64,000 nucleotides of DNA, taken from Nannobrachium achirus (taxonomy: Eukaryota > Chordata > Actinopteri > Myctophiformes > Myctophidae). Under the pieces are notes generated by a model, which did no database searches, had not been told where the DNA came from, and worked only from the letters and a program-made list of their open reading frames with translations. Positions 36,152 to 51,299 of this stretch are shown here, in pieces. The stretch's first letter is position 1, and each line of letters opens with the position of its first letter. Made by a program: the position numbers and the translations under genes. The stretch covers positions 40,722,356 to 40,786,355 of the forward strand of contig OY997651.1 of NCBI GenBank assembly GCA_963921795.1, written 5' to 3'.

Positions 36152-38274
36152 GAGTGAGCTTCCACTCTGCGTGCGTGTGTGTGTTTGTTTGTTGGGGGGG
36201 TAAAAACAAGCGTGTGTGCTCAGTGGTCTACTGTCCTCGCACGCTTGTCTCCTTCCCACAGAAATGGAGCTAATTGACAGTGTGTCAGAGCGTGAGGAAG
36301 AGAGGATGGCCTTGGGGGGGCTTGCTTGACATAATAGCCCCCTTTCAAGTCAGTGCTCTTGAAAGGGGTGGGTGGGTGGGGGGTGGCATGGAGGATGCCT
36401 GCCTATCTTTGTCCGTTTCCTCTCAGATAATTAACAGCCGACGGAGAGAGGTCGTTGTGTTCCGTGCGCAGTCAAATATGTCTCTGGTGGATTGCGGTGT
36501 TCCGCTGACCCCGTGGGGAGTGCGAGCTCAGCGGTGTGGGACACCGCCGTTCAGTCTGGCCGTCTCGTTTTAAAGTTTGGCATTATTATATCTAGGTCAG
36601 CGCTGATGGGTTTTCCATCTCGCCCTTGTCTCGCTGAATATTGTATGATTCTCTCATTGTTGCCTCCACGAACCGCTGCAGCGGATCGCCTCCTCCTCCT
36701 AGGCTCGCTTGCTAATCTGTCCCTGCACGATCCTAACGTAGAAACAGTGTTTATTTTCTTCTCACAAATTCTCTGTCTTCCTGTCCCCGGGCCAGAATGA
36801 TGATGTTGTATCCTCTGCCGCCCCTCCAGGGAGAGAGCAGTGACCTTTACACCGTCGGACACCACGCGACAGCCGGGCTGTGACTTCTGTCTCACTCTCT
36901 CTCACGCGCTCTGTTGCACACAGACACTCACTTCATACCGATTACATTTTTACCTTCTAAAATTGTAATCGTGTAGTCTGTCAGTCAGTCAGTTTAAGCT
37001 TAAGCGTTTTATATTTAGTACAGTTTTTTTTGGAACAGTGGCACATTCCACCTAACGATGATCCTTGGACGTGTTTTGGATTGAATGAGCATCGTTGACC
37101 ACCAGGCATGTTGAGGATGTAATGTAGTGGAAACAAATGATTTTAAGAGGCAGGGAAGAAGCTGATTTTAACATGAACTACTACTGCAGGCTTTCCACCA
37201 CCAAGCATCTTTGCACACGCCATTTCAAGTGAAACTTAGCCTGAGGCCAAGTTATTGATAAATATCTGCCTGGGATATTTCGACCAACCTCATGTCTGCC
37301 ATCGACGAGTCCATTTTAGTTGGGTAGATCGGCTATCTGGTAATCAGCTGGATGAAGCGTCTCCCCGTGGGATTATAAGGTATTGATCGTAAAAGTAGAT
37401 CTCTGAGGTTGTGTCAGTGAAAGTAAGTGACATGTCTCCAGGACAGTTTAGCTTGGTCTCACACACAATCATGCACACAAGAAAACAACAACGGCTGACT
37501 TGCATTCTATTGTTCAATGTTGCTATCCTGGTTCTATCCTGTGGATAACCACAGGATATAACCTCATGCGGTGTTGAGTTCAAATCAGCGGTGAGTCGTG
37601 AGTAATTTAGCGTCTTGTAAAAGACCCAGGCAGAACGCCATGTGCTTCTGCCTGTGCCGTTATTCAGTTTACACGAACAACAAACCTTAATGTCATCTTC
37701 ACAAGGCCATGTCGACCAGGCAATACGTTGCCCCAAAGCTCTTGTACAATTTACATCGAAATGTATTTAAAAACATAGTATTTTGTCATCTGTGTAGTTT
37801 TGATACCATCTGTGAAACTTAATCTAAATTGTCTGCTATGTATGCATTCTGCTAAGGCTTTAAAAATGTTTCCATCTCGTCTTGTTGGTGCTTTTGCAGA
37901 GTCCCGTTTCATTGTCGACTTAATTTATTTACTGAGTTCTGGTTCGCGGTGTCAAGTCTTTTTTCCCTTAAAGGTCAGTCAAGTCAGTTTGTCAGTCAGT
38001 AAAGTCAGTCAAAGTCAGTCAAAGACAGTCAGCGACAGTCATTGAATCATTATCAGGAAAGCAGAGAGGTTTTCCTAAACCTGGCATGACAAAGCAGACT
38101 CCCATCGGTGAAACGTTGCCCTGGGACACAGTTGCCACCCAGAGCAGCTAAAGGCACCTCCCCACTGTATAGTTAGTTAGCAAGAGGCTAATGTAGCCTT
38201 ACTATTAGGGTCCTTTAACGATTCCTATATATTCCTAATATGTTCTTAAAGTGAAGTACAGGGGCCCTCTAATG
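36152..38274. other. Intron 5 sequence, nothing recognised except short repeats
   Basis: A GTCAGTCA-type degenerate repeat is at 37974-38041. GTAGATCGGCTAT at 37324-37336 looks like a remnant of the palindromic module. No coding exon. Confidence 0.4.
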
Positions 38275-39152
38275 CAGGGTTGTCAAACTCATTTTGGGTG
38301 CTGGGCCACATTGGCCAAAAGGTGACTTGAGCTTGGCCGGCAGTGTCTGTATGACTAATGTCTGTAACTCTGAGAGTGTACAAATGGAACCAAACCTGAA
38401 AAGTATCCACCTGTTTCCAACGTCCCATCGTGCATTGCGCAGAAGGCGCACGGCATTTCCGGCGTCGCAGCCGAGTGTGATCTACAAGCTCACAGCGGTT
38501 GCATCTGTGACGCGACGTGAGCTTGTATGTCTGCTGTTAACTCAGCGGGTGCCCACGCGTCAAACTCTTTGATGTCGCTGGAGGCCCACAACGTGTTTGC
38601 CGCGTTTACTGTATTTACAGTATTAACTTTAAATCTCAGCGTAAGGTCGGGGCTACGCCGGGATGTAGCCCATTCACAGCGGGTTGCTTCGAATCGACGC
38701 TGAGAGCATCCCGCGGCCGTTTTTTCTCCATATACTCCAATGCATTTCCCCATCTTTAACGCCCTTTATCTCTGATGTTTGTTTTATGGCTAAAACTGTG
38801 GCAGGCTGCGGCAAAATGACCAACTTTTGATCGGCAAACAACAGCTATGATCAACACTAGCCCATACAGTATGTTACACAATTACATCCTGTCTGCGGTC
38901 ATGTGACCAAGTGACGTCATGACGCATGCATTGACGCAGCAGGGCCGTATTCAATACAATGGTGGTGGGCCTGGGCATCGAGAGGGGATAAATGGGGCTC
39001 AATCTTGGGGCACCCAATGTGTTAACCGGATGTGTCCCACTAATAATTCTACAGTAAATTCTGGCGGAAACAGGTGGATACAATTTGGTTCCATTTGTAC
39101 ACTCAGAGTTATGGTAGTCCTTGAAATAAAAATGTCTGAGAACCACTGGTAT
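38275..39152. mobile_element. Composite of hAT-like miniature elements
   Basis: The left end CAGGGTTGTCAAACTCATTT is typical of a fish hAT-like miniature element. A diverged palindromic core is at 38479-38537. A second end, TCTGAGAACCACTG, closes at 39150. Internal family I segments (TTTGGTTCCATTTGTACACT) are near 39080. Borders of the parts were not resolved. Confidence 0.5.
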
Positions 39153-40882
39153 TGAAATTGTTATAGCCTGCTCTCTGACATTGTGGTTAAAAAAAAAACA
39201 GATTCCAGAAACGGTTCCAAAACAAATTGATGTGACTGATTCCAGTTCCTCAATGTTGGATCTGGATCCCAACCCTACTTACTACACATTCACAGTCTCA
39301 ACACTACTAGCCAGTGCCAGGGCTTTGCAGAGCCACCCGTTTGGAAAATAAATGGCCTGAAATTGCAATATAATTATACACTAATGCTTTTCTTAAAGAG
39401 AGAGACCCCCACATAGCCCACTACAAGACGTCTAGCTTTGTTGATGCTTTAGTGATGGCTCGGTATGAATTGTGCTGAATGGCAGTTGAATGGGATTGTG
39501 GTTGTCTTTGGCTGGACTTAACCTGTGTCACAACCTCCATCTGTAATGAATATATTTTACAGTGAAAAGGTCGACATGTTGAAGAAGTAGTAGCAATAAT
39601 AATATGATCTTAATGTATTGATTCCTCTGGGTGGTACTGGGTATCCCGATCCGTGTTTGGTAAATGGGAGAGATTTCCTCACCATAGCATAGCATACCCA
39701 AGTGCTTTTGATATAGATGTGATTGTGTACTCGTCGTGACTCACAAACATGACTCACACTCGCACGCCCTTAAATCTGTTAGAGTGCAGCACGTTCTTCT
39801 TATCTTTAAAGAGCCGTCCAGACCAAGAATGATGACCAAAGATAAATACACGCACCGATGAACGATAACTTTCTGTAAACGTGTGGAGGTTGAACACGAA
39901 CATTTTAACTAGTTCACAGCCAAATCGCCTTCCATCGCCATTTTGAGGAGGGTGAGGCAGCCAGATCGCCAAACGTCGCCTTGGGGATCATTTTCTGATC
40001 ATTTTGGTATTTTCTTGACATTTTTTGAGCTATAAATGACCTTTCTAGCTTAATTTTAGTCTAAAGTTACATATTCGAAGGAAGTGACATCATCGATGAC
40101 GTAACCCGGAAGTCGTTCGGCCATAACATAGAATGGGCCTTTTTACAGCATTGAATGTTGACGTTTTTCTTATCAAACTTTACCATATCTAGACCGATTT
40201 TCATTCGGAAAAAAATGGCTGGACTGACAGATTGGTCACTCAAGAGCAAAAACGAGTGTAAATGGCGTGTGCACGACGTTCGGATCGTGTTTTATAGCTC
40301 CCGTTCGGCGGACCGGGAGACATAATGGCCGCCAATGGGCGCCGCCATTATGGGTCTACTGCTGTCCACTCGCTAGTCCAGACTCTAGGAGATTATCGTT
40401 GGGCACACTCTAGTGGATAGTACTATTACTACATTCTACAACAATATGATCCCTGTTGGGTTAGATTAAAGCTAACTTGGAAATTAATAAAATTCCTGGC
40501 AGTATAGGCGCACAAGCCTATTGTAAATGGCTGGGAGAGAGTTAAGATGGCTTTTTTATCGGCTGTTTTTGTCATTCATCAACTTGCTCAGAAAGTGATC
40601 CTATAACGTTATCATTCGCCACTGTCGTCGTCGTCATAGTTGTGGTGTGTTCTATGATAGATTTATAGTTATCGTTCCTGGTTTGGGCAACCCTTAACAA
40701 TCAGACTGTTCCTTAATTTACACAAGGCTCCCACATACGTGCTTTGTTCTCATTCACACCCTCGAAATGTAGTAGCATAGACACGCACAAACAGCTTTTT
40801 GTTCTGTTTCACCTTGCTCTAGTGACACCTGCAGTGCTGCTGAAGTGCCAGGTTTCACCCCCCACTTTACTGCCGTTCTCCT

Positions 40883-40883
<1 letters not shown>
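39153..40883. other. Intron 5 sequence with a possible old element
   Basis: CCGTCCAGACCAAGAATGATGA near 39816 and TTATCGTTCCTGGTTTGGGC near 40671 may be worn inverted ends of one element; the evidence is weak. A (CT)n run is at 40884-40939. No coding exon. Confidence 0.3.

Positions 40884-40939
<56 letters not shown>
40884..40939. repeat. (CT)28 microsatellite
   Basis: Pure CT immediately left of the hAT-like element at 40952. Confidence 0.97.
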
Positions 40940-40941
<2 letters not shown>

Positions 40942-40951
40942 ACTATGGCTC

Positions 40952-42522
40952 CAGGGCCGTCGAGAGTATTTTTGGCAAGGGGGTCAATATCAAAGAGCTG
41001 GCCGGGGCCCCCCTCCACGCGGGCCCCCCTCCACGCGTGCCCGTATTCGTGTTTTGGCCCGCGCGCAGCGCGGGCCGAAATAACGTGTATTTCACAGGAA
41101 ATTACTCATTTTCAAAGTAAAAAAATGGTTAAAAGTGGTTCTACATGGCGGCATAACCGTTCAGAGATTGTGCTAGGGTTTTAAACTGGGTTTTAAACTG
41201 TTGATCACTGTAACTGGCATGGTTAAAATTTACCGGACATCTGATAAAAATATCGGTCATAGATATTTGTATGCATTAATGACAAGCAGGTCTGTGTAAT
41301 GTGCCAATGTGAACCAGAGACATCGGTACATGTTGGATTGTACTGTTTGAACATAAGTATGTACACAAATGTTAGGGCCATCTTGCACAAATACATTAAT
41401 TAACCATGTTACCATTTGCGCATCGGCGTGCGTAAATGGTTGCTCAATAACCTGAACATTGCATTACTTTGAGAACACATTTCCTTCATAATAAGAAACA
41501 AAGCATATAGCCTGCTGCACATAAATATGTATTTCAGATTAATCCTTCAAAATATGGCTCAGCTTTCAGCTGACATAAGGTAATAAAGTATATAGGCTTA
41601 GGCTACTCACAAGCTACTGTAATAGATAAAGGTGTCCCTGCATCTGGTTTAGGACAGCTGTTTGGGACAATTCAGTTGATAAGCATTTGTGCCTCCTCGG
41701 ATATATTCCACTCAAGCCACGGTGACATTTTAACGTGTCCTCTGTCCACATGATAACGTGTTTCATCTTTCTGGATGGAACAGCCCAGTCCATTTTTTTC
41801 CATCTTCAAATAGGTGTGCAGTGGCTGGACAACTTAGCCAACTTTACTCACACAAGTGCCCTCTTGTTTCAAAGTGTCTGTAACATACTCTAACTAATAA
41901 TACAGATTTGACTGTCCATCGTCCACGTGCAACTTAAACTGTGCCCTATTTCAAAGCCTTATTTTAGCTTATTTTACTCAGGTTAATATTAAAAGGAAAT
42001 ATGTACTGTATAACTTATTTTGTGCAACTTCGCTTCGCTTGCGTCTCTCTGGGAGGGAGAGAGAGAGAGAGAGAGAGTGAGAAAGAGAGAGAGAGATGTC
42101 GCTGAACTGCCGCTCCAAACATGTACAATTATGCAATATATAAGGTGCTCACCGCATTGTTGAAACTCTTTCTACCGACCCGCAAACTCCTCGTCCTCGC
42201 CATGTGTTAATCCATATGTTTCCAATAAATTAATGTTCACTCAAACTTGTCTCGGAGTCGGCAGTCGGCACTGTAGCTTCTTCCGCAAACAAAGCATGTC
42301 CTAGTATGAGAGCGAATAGCGAAGGAGATAAATGTCATGTGGGCCATCTTGACCCAATGAGATTCCAAGATTCCTGCCTACCGTAACTGACAGTGTAAGT
42401 GCGCCCTCCAAAGGCCCGGGCCGGAGGGAGGGGGCCCGGGCCGGGGCCCCCCACCCACGGGGCCCCCCCACTCCCGGAACGGGGTAAAGAGTACCCTTTA
42501 CCCCCCCCTATCGACGGGCCTG
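40952..42522. mobile_element. 1.57-kb hAT-like element with GGGCCC-rich ends
   Basis: The ends are CAGGGCCGTCGAGAG and CTATCGACGGGCCTG, flanked by a perfect 8-bp duplication TATGGCTC (40944-40951, 42523-42530). Subterminal regions are very GC-rich (runs of GGGCCCCC at 41005-41030 and 42420-42480), while the middle is AT-rich. No transposase frame is present, so it is non-autonomous. No core palindrome was seen. Confidence 0.88.
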
Positions 42523-42530
42523 TATGGCTC

Positions 42531-43500
42531 TGTAATATCTGTCCTCAAGCCTTGCTACTTTCATAATAAAGGCATATCTTTTACAACCTGTGCACGCTGC
42601 TGCCGGCTGTTGAGCGAGTTATGTCAGTGTTCCTTGTCCTTCCTGGTGTTTGCATGCACGCTGGAAATGCTTGAAAGTGATTGCTAGAAATGGCGCGATT
42701 ACACGTGTAAAAGAGTCGGGTGAAATGTTTCTTTTTGTGTGCAAGCTCTCAGCTATAGGAACATTAGCATAGGAAAAGAGAATGGAGAAGAAAGGAACAC
42801 AGAACAAATACAACAGGAAGGCGCAGTCAAATCAATATACCAAGGCCGGTATACCTGGTGCATGGGTGGGGGATGTTACATGGTGCATGAAAAATTATTG
42901 ATGGATAAATGGTAAAATGGTGCATTAATTTATATGGCGCCTTAACTCTTATTCTGCCAGATGTTGTTATTTATTATTGGGTTTTGTGCCAGCAAAAGCT
43001 CCTTACCTTTGCGATGATATAGACAAAGGTGTATTATTTTTTTTTTTGAAATGTTCTCTTAAAGAGTGTGCCGTGGCTCTACCAGCAGTAGGGGGCAGCC
43101 TCATGCAAGAATTAATGTGAAAATGGTCTCAGCTCGACGCTTGCTTGTCAAGGCTGTTCAAGGCTGATGAGTCGCTACAGAGCAATAGATCCAGAGAAAA
43201 ACACATGGAACAGTGTTGTGACTCCATTGATGTTAACGTCCAGTTGGATTTTAAGAGTACTTTTATGGGAGCTGTTTCAACGGTAGACACCCGCGCGACA
43301 CCTCAACAGGTTACAGACATCAAACCAAGGTACAAAAGAACGAGCCAAAGAACGTACAATTGGCATTATCGTGCCGTCAAAAATGGGGCGAACGGGAACG
43401 TTCAAAGCAGTATAAGAGTTAATAGCCGCTTGACTTCCTCCTGAGCTTCTGCCGCCACCGGCAGTGATGGCAGATGACACGAAATGTGGAAAACATATCC
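42531..43500. other. Intron 5 sequence, nothing recognised
   Basis: A short fragment resembling a LINE/SINE tail (AAATGGTAAAATGGTGCATT) is at 42906-42925. No coding exon. Confidence 0.4.
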
Positions 43501-44425
<925 letters not shown>

Positions 44426-44469
44426 AGCAGTTAAATGAAAAACGGAGCATTGCCCACCTAACCTTCGCA

Positions 44470-45600
44470 GGTAAATAAAACCTTCGGGCAGGTGGAGTTT
44501 GTTTTCAGGTTGCCCGACTGGGCAAGTGCTCGTTTGAGAGGGAACGCAAGTTCACGCAACCGTCTATTCACGATATTCCTGGCCCCGCCCCCGGCTTCCT
44601 GTTCATATCCTGAAAGAAAATAAAAAACATCATTTGGTTTCCTGTGTCCTTGCATTAAAGTGTCAGTAGAGGCGCTCTGGGCTCTTGGCTCTGAATGAAC
44701 CGGTGTTGCCATGTCTGCTTATAATAAGCAATTGGTGTCGTTGTTTATTGGGCTTACTTTCTAATATTTTTTAATCCAGTGGTTCCCAAATCTTTTCATA
44801 TCAAGGACCCCAGATTAACAGATTTGTCCACAGTCGCAGACCCCCATCTGAAAATATGTGGTGCCAGGGACCGCCACACTGATTTGTGTTGTTAAAATGT
44901 TTCAAAAATATTCAAATTATTTTCGTTTTTTCTTTCCTCTATATTTTTTAAATAGCAAATATACAAGCTCACAATGTGTCACAATGTGACACATTGTGAG
45001 CTTGCTGATCTGCTATTTTCAAATGTAAATGTAAAGTAGTAAAACTGAACCTAGTTAATTCTATTGGGCTTATTATTCATAGACCTGGCCGCTTGTCTCT
45101 GGCAATATCTGGCAACAGACAATTCCCTGTCACTTCCTTGGGATCTCTTGTTCTTCGACTTGGGAGGAAGTGAAAAGATGTTTAAAAATGCTCCAGCGCC
45201 CTCTGTAAAAGGAAAATGGCAGCCTCCATAGAATGGCCAGGAATATCGTGAATAAACGAAACACAAGATATCTGTCTGAAGACCTGAACGTGGCCAGCGC
45301 TATTGTGTGCTGTTTTCACGGTTGCTACACTTAAAAATATAAAAGAACAAGTGTGAACCCATTGTCATATTCATAGCTACAGTATGTAGGTATTTGGCAT
45401 AATATTGAGGTATGATATTTTTTCATTGCACAGCCCCAGAAGGTAAAAATATGTACGGTATTAAAATTTGTACCTATCATTTTATAATTTTTATAATGAC
45501 AGTTTACTTTTCAGGCAAGTGGGCATGACCTTTGGGCAAGTAGAGCATGACCTATACTTGCCCAATGGGCAAGTGCCTCTGAGACCTTAGTGTCAACCCC
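44470..45600. mobile_element. Nested elements: CAGGGGTTGACACTA family with a family I insertion
   Basis: The outer left part has GGGCAGGTGGAGTTTGTTTT and the outer right part has TTGCCCAATGGGCAAG ... TTAGTGTCAACCCC. Inside, from about 44778, is CCAGTGGTTCCCAAATCTTT with GGACCCCAGATTAACAG and a full palindromic core at 44955-45019 (arms ATACAAGCTCACAATGTG). Exact inner borders were not resolved. Confidence 0.6.
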
Positions 45601-46500
45601 ATTGCAATTATAGAAAAGCTCTTTATTTGACAGTACAGAGTTCTCTGGGAGACTCTGAACCTGCTATTAAACATGCAGACAGTAGAATTTGTGCATCCAT
45701 TGCAGTAATCAAATGCAGGGGGGTTGGGGGGATCAGCATAAAACATATTAAACTCTGCAACACTGTTGGACTTACTGCTACAATGTTCATTGCAAAATCA
45801 ATGCTTCATCAGCATCCTAATGAAGTTTGAAACGTTGATCGTGTCAGCAGTAACTTTAAAATATGCCTGCTCCGACCCAGCGCCTTTGTTCATTAGGGCC
45901 AAAACCGGAGCCCGGCGATAACACTGATATGAATGCTTCTGTACACAAAGCACTGGACCGGAGGGAAAGACACTTGAGGTGCAGAAAGAAAGGAGGTGGA
46001 TGTGAGGACAGCCAGAGCAAGGAGGAAGCAGTAGAGACTCATCTCTCTCTCTCTCTCTCGCTCTCCCTCCTCGTGGCTCAAAAGGAGTGACTCATGGTCT
46101 TGCACTTTCTGTAATCCACACAGTCACAACAATCAATCACCTCAATCCAAACACGAAGAGTTTTCTGTGGGTAGATCTGCTAGCCGACTCTGACACTGGT
46201 CAACTGTCTCTTAAGGCGTATTCTTTCTTTCTTCATACACTGTTACTGTAGCTCTTTTCGCCATCTCCCCCACCATCCCTCCCTCCCTGTCTTTCAGTCC
46301 TTGAAGGCCATGTCTCAAGAAACATTGGACGGCTAACCACCAATACCTTGCCGCCGTATGATATACAGTATACTGTACGTCATTGCTACGTTACCATTCA
46401 ACAAAATCGAATCTCCTGTCACGGTTTCAATCTTGTTCCTTTTAGATAGATATGAGCTTGAGCTTCAAGATTATTCAATGAATAAAAAAGTAATGAATAC
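45600..46500. other. Intron 5 sequence, nothing recognised
   Basis: A CT run is at 46040-46060, and GTAGATCTGCTAG at 46171-46183 is a possible module remnant. No coding exon. Confidence 0.4.
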
Positions 46501-46509
46501 TTATGAAGA

Positions 46510-47395
46510 GAACAAGTAGATGGACAGCCATGGAAGTAGATGGACAGCCAGCTATCATTCAAGGCACACATTGCATCAGTCACCCGGTCCTGTAGGTTCA
46601 CACTCTATAACATCCGTAAAATCAGACCTTTCCTCACCCAGGAGGCAGCCCAGCTCCTCATCCAGACATCTGTCATATCAAAACTTGACTATTGTAACTC
46701 TCTCCTCACTGGTCTCCCGGCATGTGCACTTAAACCTCTCCAACTGATCCAAAATGTCGCGGCACGACTGGTCTTCAACCAGCCTAAGTTCTCACATGCC
46801 TCGCCCCTTCTCCGCTCCCTCCACTGGCTCCCGGTTGCGGCCCGCACTGAATACAAAACACTGATGCTGACCTTTAAAGCAGCCAAAGGTATGGCTCCTC
46901 CATACCTCCAAAACCTGATCAACCCCTACACCCCCACCCGTTCACTTAGATCAGCCAACACAGGGATGCTGACAGAACCCTTGCTAAAAACCCCAGGGCA
47001 AAAATCCACTCGTCCGAGACAGTTTGCCCTCCTGGCCCCCAAGTTGTGGAATAAACTCCCTGTCGCACTTAGAACAACAGACTCACTCGCTAGCTTTCGC
47101 TGTGGACTGAAGACTCACCTTTTCAGACTCCAGCTAAACCCATAGCACTACTGAAACACTCAATGACCATACATGAAGCTAGTTAGCATTTGTTTTTCTT
47201 TACTTTAACCTTTTTTTTTCTTTACTGATTATATTGTTTTTTTTTTTTTTCGATTGATATTCATATGAATTTGTTATATTGTTGTTGATGTTCTGACATA
47301 TTATCTTGTTTATTGTAGTGATGTAATATCTGCTTATTGTAAATCGCTTTGGATTAAAAGCGTCTGCTAAATGCCTAAACTGTAAACTGATGTGA
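46510..47395 (+). mobile_element. L2/CR1-like LINE, 5'-truncated 3' end
   Basis: The frame 46540-47145 (201 codons) reads the C-terminal part of a non-LTR reverse transcriptase polyprotein: LDYCNSLLTGLP, LQLIQNVAARLVF, LLRSLHWLPVAARTEYKTLM and LAPKLWNKLPVALR. These motifs are typical of fish L2/CR1-type LINEs. It is followed by a short 3' UTR and a tail (TTGTAAATCGCTTTGGATTA, GTCTGCTAAATGCC). Most of the element, including the catalytic RT part, is missing. The open frame suggests a fairly young copy. Confidence 0.85.
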
Positions 47396-48479
<1,084 letters not shown>

Positions 48480-48480
<1 letters not shown>

Positions 48481-48760
48481 CATTTATAACTCAAATATTT
48501 GCTTCTGGGGGGTCCCTGGAACAACATATGTTGAGGTGGGAGTCCGTGGCCAAATACATGTAATTGTGGGGGGTCCTTGACATGAAAAAGTTTCGGGTTC
48601 GGTAACCACTGATTCAGAAGAAGGATTTAGAAGACATTTATAGAATCGGGTCAAAATATTCGAAGACTCAAAAATGGCAGATCTACAAACTTGCAGCGCG
48701 GCACTCGGTGCCGCGTGTGAGCTTGTATGTCTGCTATTTTTTTATAGTTAAAGCATAAAA
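48480..48760. mobile_element. Family I-like fragments with a palindromic core
   Basis: GGGGGGTCCCTGGAACAACA and GGGGGTCCTTGACATGAAAA are the typical family I interior, followed by GGTAACCACTG (48600-48610). A core at 48664-48741 has arms GATCTACAAACTTGCAGCGC and loop CACTCGGTG. Borders unclear. Confidence 0.55.
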
Positions 48761-49850
48761 TAATGAAGTCTAATGTGTAATAATGCGTTCCCGGTCTAAA
48801 TGGGTCAAAGAGACCCCTCACACTCATTAGATACACCCTGACAAAAGCTCAGAGGTCAGAGGAAACCTTCTCACCAGGACGTGAGAACATTCTCCTCAGT
48901 GAGCGCGTGTGAGTGTGTATGAGTAGTACACGAGTACTGTACTGTATTCTCTCACCATTTCTTTGGTGCCTTTTTAAGCCTTTTTTGGTGGTGGTGAGAG
49001 ACAAGAAATGCAGAGAGAAAGAGAGAATAGGGGAACCGTATGCACCAACTATTCCAGCCTGCCGGAAATAAAACATGGGACTCGCTGAGGCATTTAGCGT
49101 CCATAAAGTATGCGTCCAACAAGGTCAAAACCCATTGCACATAAGCATATAATAGGTAACGGCCCTAACGGGATATATTACATCTGAAGAAGGTGGAGAA
49201 AGTGAAAACTATTAAGAGACACTGAACCAACTACTATCGAACTGAATCTCTCAAGTCGTGTTCCTAACAAGTCTGGGAACCACCGGCAAAAGGATATCAC
49301 GCAAAAAAGGCAGGGAATAACAAAAAACCTTTGGGAATTGGACTAAGGAACTTTTAAACATGGCATGTGAAACACTTTCGTACACTGCAAAAAAAGAAAG
49401 AAGAAAAGGGTCGCCCTGCATCCGTTTTTCAACCAAGTTTGGGCTTCCTAGCTTCGCAGCCATCCATTTCTCCCGGTGATGATTTCCCCAGATGGGATTC
49501 TGCATGCATCAACCATCAGTCTTTTTCTGAAAAGCTGTAGCACCAATGTTCTGATTTGCTTGTGTGTTTGTGAGAGAGTTATTACATTATGTTGGGACTC
49601 ATCATTGCCAGCGGATTTGAGGCTAAACAGAGCTCGGCTGACATTGAGCCTGAAAGCGAGTTTGATTCCCTTAAGTTGCAAATCTAACATCAAACTCGAC
49701 TCAAATTTCATAACTACCACTGCTGTGTGAGTTGGCAATGGCATTTGCACGATGATGTGACGCCAACGTGGCAGAATAAGTTACAGAGCAAAACACCGTC
49801 CGCAACAGAACCTTGAACGATGCTCTGATGGACATTCATATCATGTTGCG
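48760..49850. other. Intron 5 sequence, nothing recognised
   Basis: No coding exon, RNA gene or clear transposon end. Confidence 0.4.
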
Positions 49851-49854
49851 TCCA

Positions 49855-50149
49855 GGGTTCCATTTGCATAAAATAAATGGGTGGGAGGGAAATGTTTCGT
49901 ATCCATTTAAGCCCTATATACAGTACTACTACTGACAGATAGCAAAAATAGATCGGCTATTTCTTTTATAAGTTCGTAACGTGTCACATTGTGATTATTT
50001 GTTGTTATTTTTGAATAATTTGAATTATCTTTTAATACAATTCCATTTGCTTGTCAGAGTGGGGAGGTCCCAGATTTAAATATGATTATTTATTTATTTA
50101 TTTTTTTGGGGGGGAGGGTTCACTGCTTGAAAAGGTTGAGAACCACTGC
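49855..50149. mobile_element. Family E-like element, left end unclear
   Basis: The right end AAAAGGTTGAGAACCACTG is clear. A disordered core fragment is at 49946-49992 (ATAGATCGGCTATTTC). Family C inserted into its right edge at 50151. Confidence 0.55.
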
Positions 50150-50150
50150 C

Positions 50151-50541
50151 TAGGGCTGTCACAACTCACAATTATTACATAATCGTCTAATCATGATTAT
50201 TTGACATTATCGCAATTATTTTGTCATAATCGTTATAATCGTGAATGTTGAAAAATGTCAGAAATAGTGGAAATAGCAGATCTACAACGCGACGCGTTGT
50301 GAGCTTGTAGATCGGCTATTTCCACTATCAGTGTTATTTTTTAAGTAGTAAGTTGTCAAATATGTCAGTGATTTCTTCGTGTATTTAGGTTTTGTGTCAT
50401 ATCTGCCATGTGCAACTTCAAAGCCTAAAAGCCAAACAGAAATGTAATTGTCAATGACAAGAACACAATTAAATCGTTAATCGTTCAATTATTTGAGTGA
50501 CAATTAATCGTCATGTAAAATGTCATATCGTGACAGCCCTA
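50151..50541. mobile_element. hAT-like miniature element, family C (TAGGGCTGTCAC), 391 bp
   Basis: TAGGGCTGTCACAACTCACA ... TCATATCGTGACAGCCCTA, with a perfect 8-bp duplication CCACTGCC (50143-50150, 50542-50549). Core at 50266-50330 with family-specific outer arms AGTGGAAATAG. This copy defines the termini used to recognise the intron 3 element. Confidence 0.95.
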
Positions 50542-50549
50542 CCACTGCC

Positions 50550-51138
50550 CTCAGGTACACCCTGGTAGCTCATTACATTTAGAGGGAACTCCTTGGCTGG
50601 AGTCCATTTGAGGGCACGTCTGACTCTCTCTCTCCCCCACAAGGATGTCGGATGAATTGCGCTCAGGCCTCTTGTCCTGACCGATTGATTTAGTCCATTC
50701 CATGGCGCCGATTAAAAGTGTACCGGCAATCGTGTCTTCTTCTGTTGTTACCCCAAGGCTTTAGAACAGTCGATCCCTTTGTATTAGGCCGAGGTCTTCT
50801 TGTCCTTCTAGCTTGTCTTAAGTCATGCGCTTTATTCCACAGCTCACGCGTCTGCTCAGGATTTTATTTAGGTCTTAATGTTTGTCATGTGTTATATTTT
50901 GTGCATTGTGTGGATATTATTATTATATATATATATATATTTTTTTAGATCCCCATGCTTTTTTTTTTACTGATTTGACTTGTCAATGTTGGTCAACGTT
51001 TGTTCTTTTTAAATGCACATTATTAATACATTATCGATCTATGTACTCGACCCACACACCTGCTATTTTTGAATACGCAGACGTTTTCCCGGTTTTAATG
51101 GGTTTTAACGTGTGTGTGTTTTCTGTCCCGTTCTCTAG
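50550..51138. other. End of intron 5, nothing recognised
   Basis: No transposon end. The exon 6 acceptor TTCTCTAG ends at 51138. Confidence 0.5.
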
Positions 51139-51266
51139 GAATATGAAACCAAGAGTGGCAGAGCTGGACCAGGCAACCCTCCCTCCCCCAGGCTGCAGGC
51201 CGTGAGGAAGAATCTGGACTTTGAGCCCCTCTCCACCACCGCACTTATACTGGAGGACAGACCTGC
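51139..51266 (+). CDS. tbc1d14: tbc1d14 coding exon 6 (residues 329-370)
   Basis: Acceptor CCCGTTCTCTAG; donor CCTGC|GTAAGT. It encodes [20 protein letters not shown], then [20 protein letters not shown], then RP. The segment [19 protein letters not shown] is nearly invariant in vertebrate TBC1D14. It starts in phase 0 and ends in phase 2. This is the exon at which the isoform starting at 36147 would enter. Confidence 0.95.
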
Positions 51267-51299
51267 GTAAGTCCACCTCTGACATGGAGCCTGGCATGG

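Noticed and set aside
35380..36259. Several minus-strand ORFs over the CpG-rich block
   Set aside because: They arise from GC-rich sequence without splice sites or conserved motifs; the plus-strand first-exon reading explains the region.
46540..47145. 201-codon ORF as a host gene
   Set aside because: It is the C-terminal end of a non-LTR reverse transcriptase with a LINE 3' tail.
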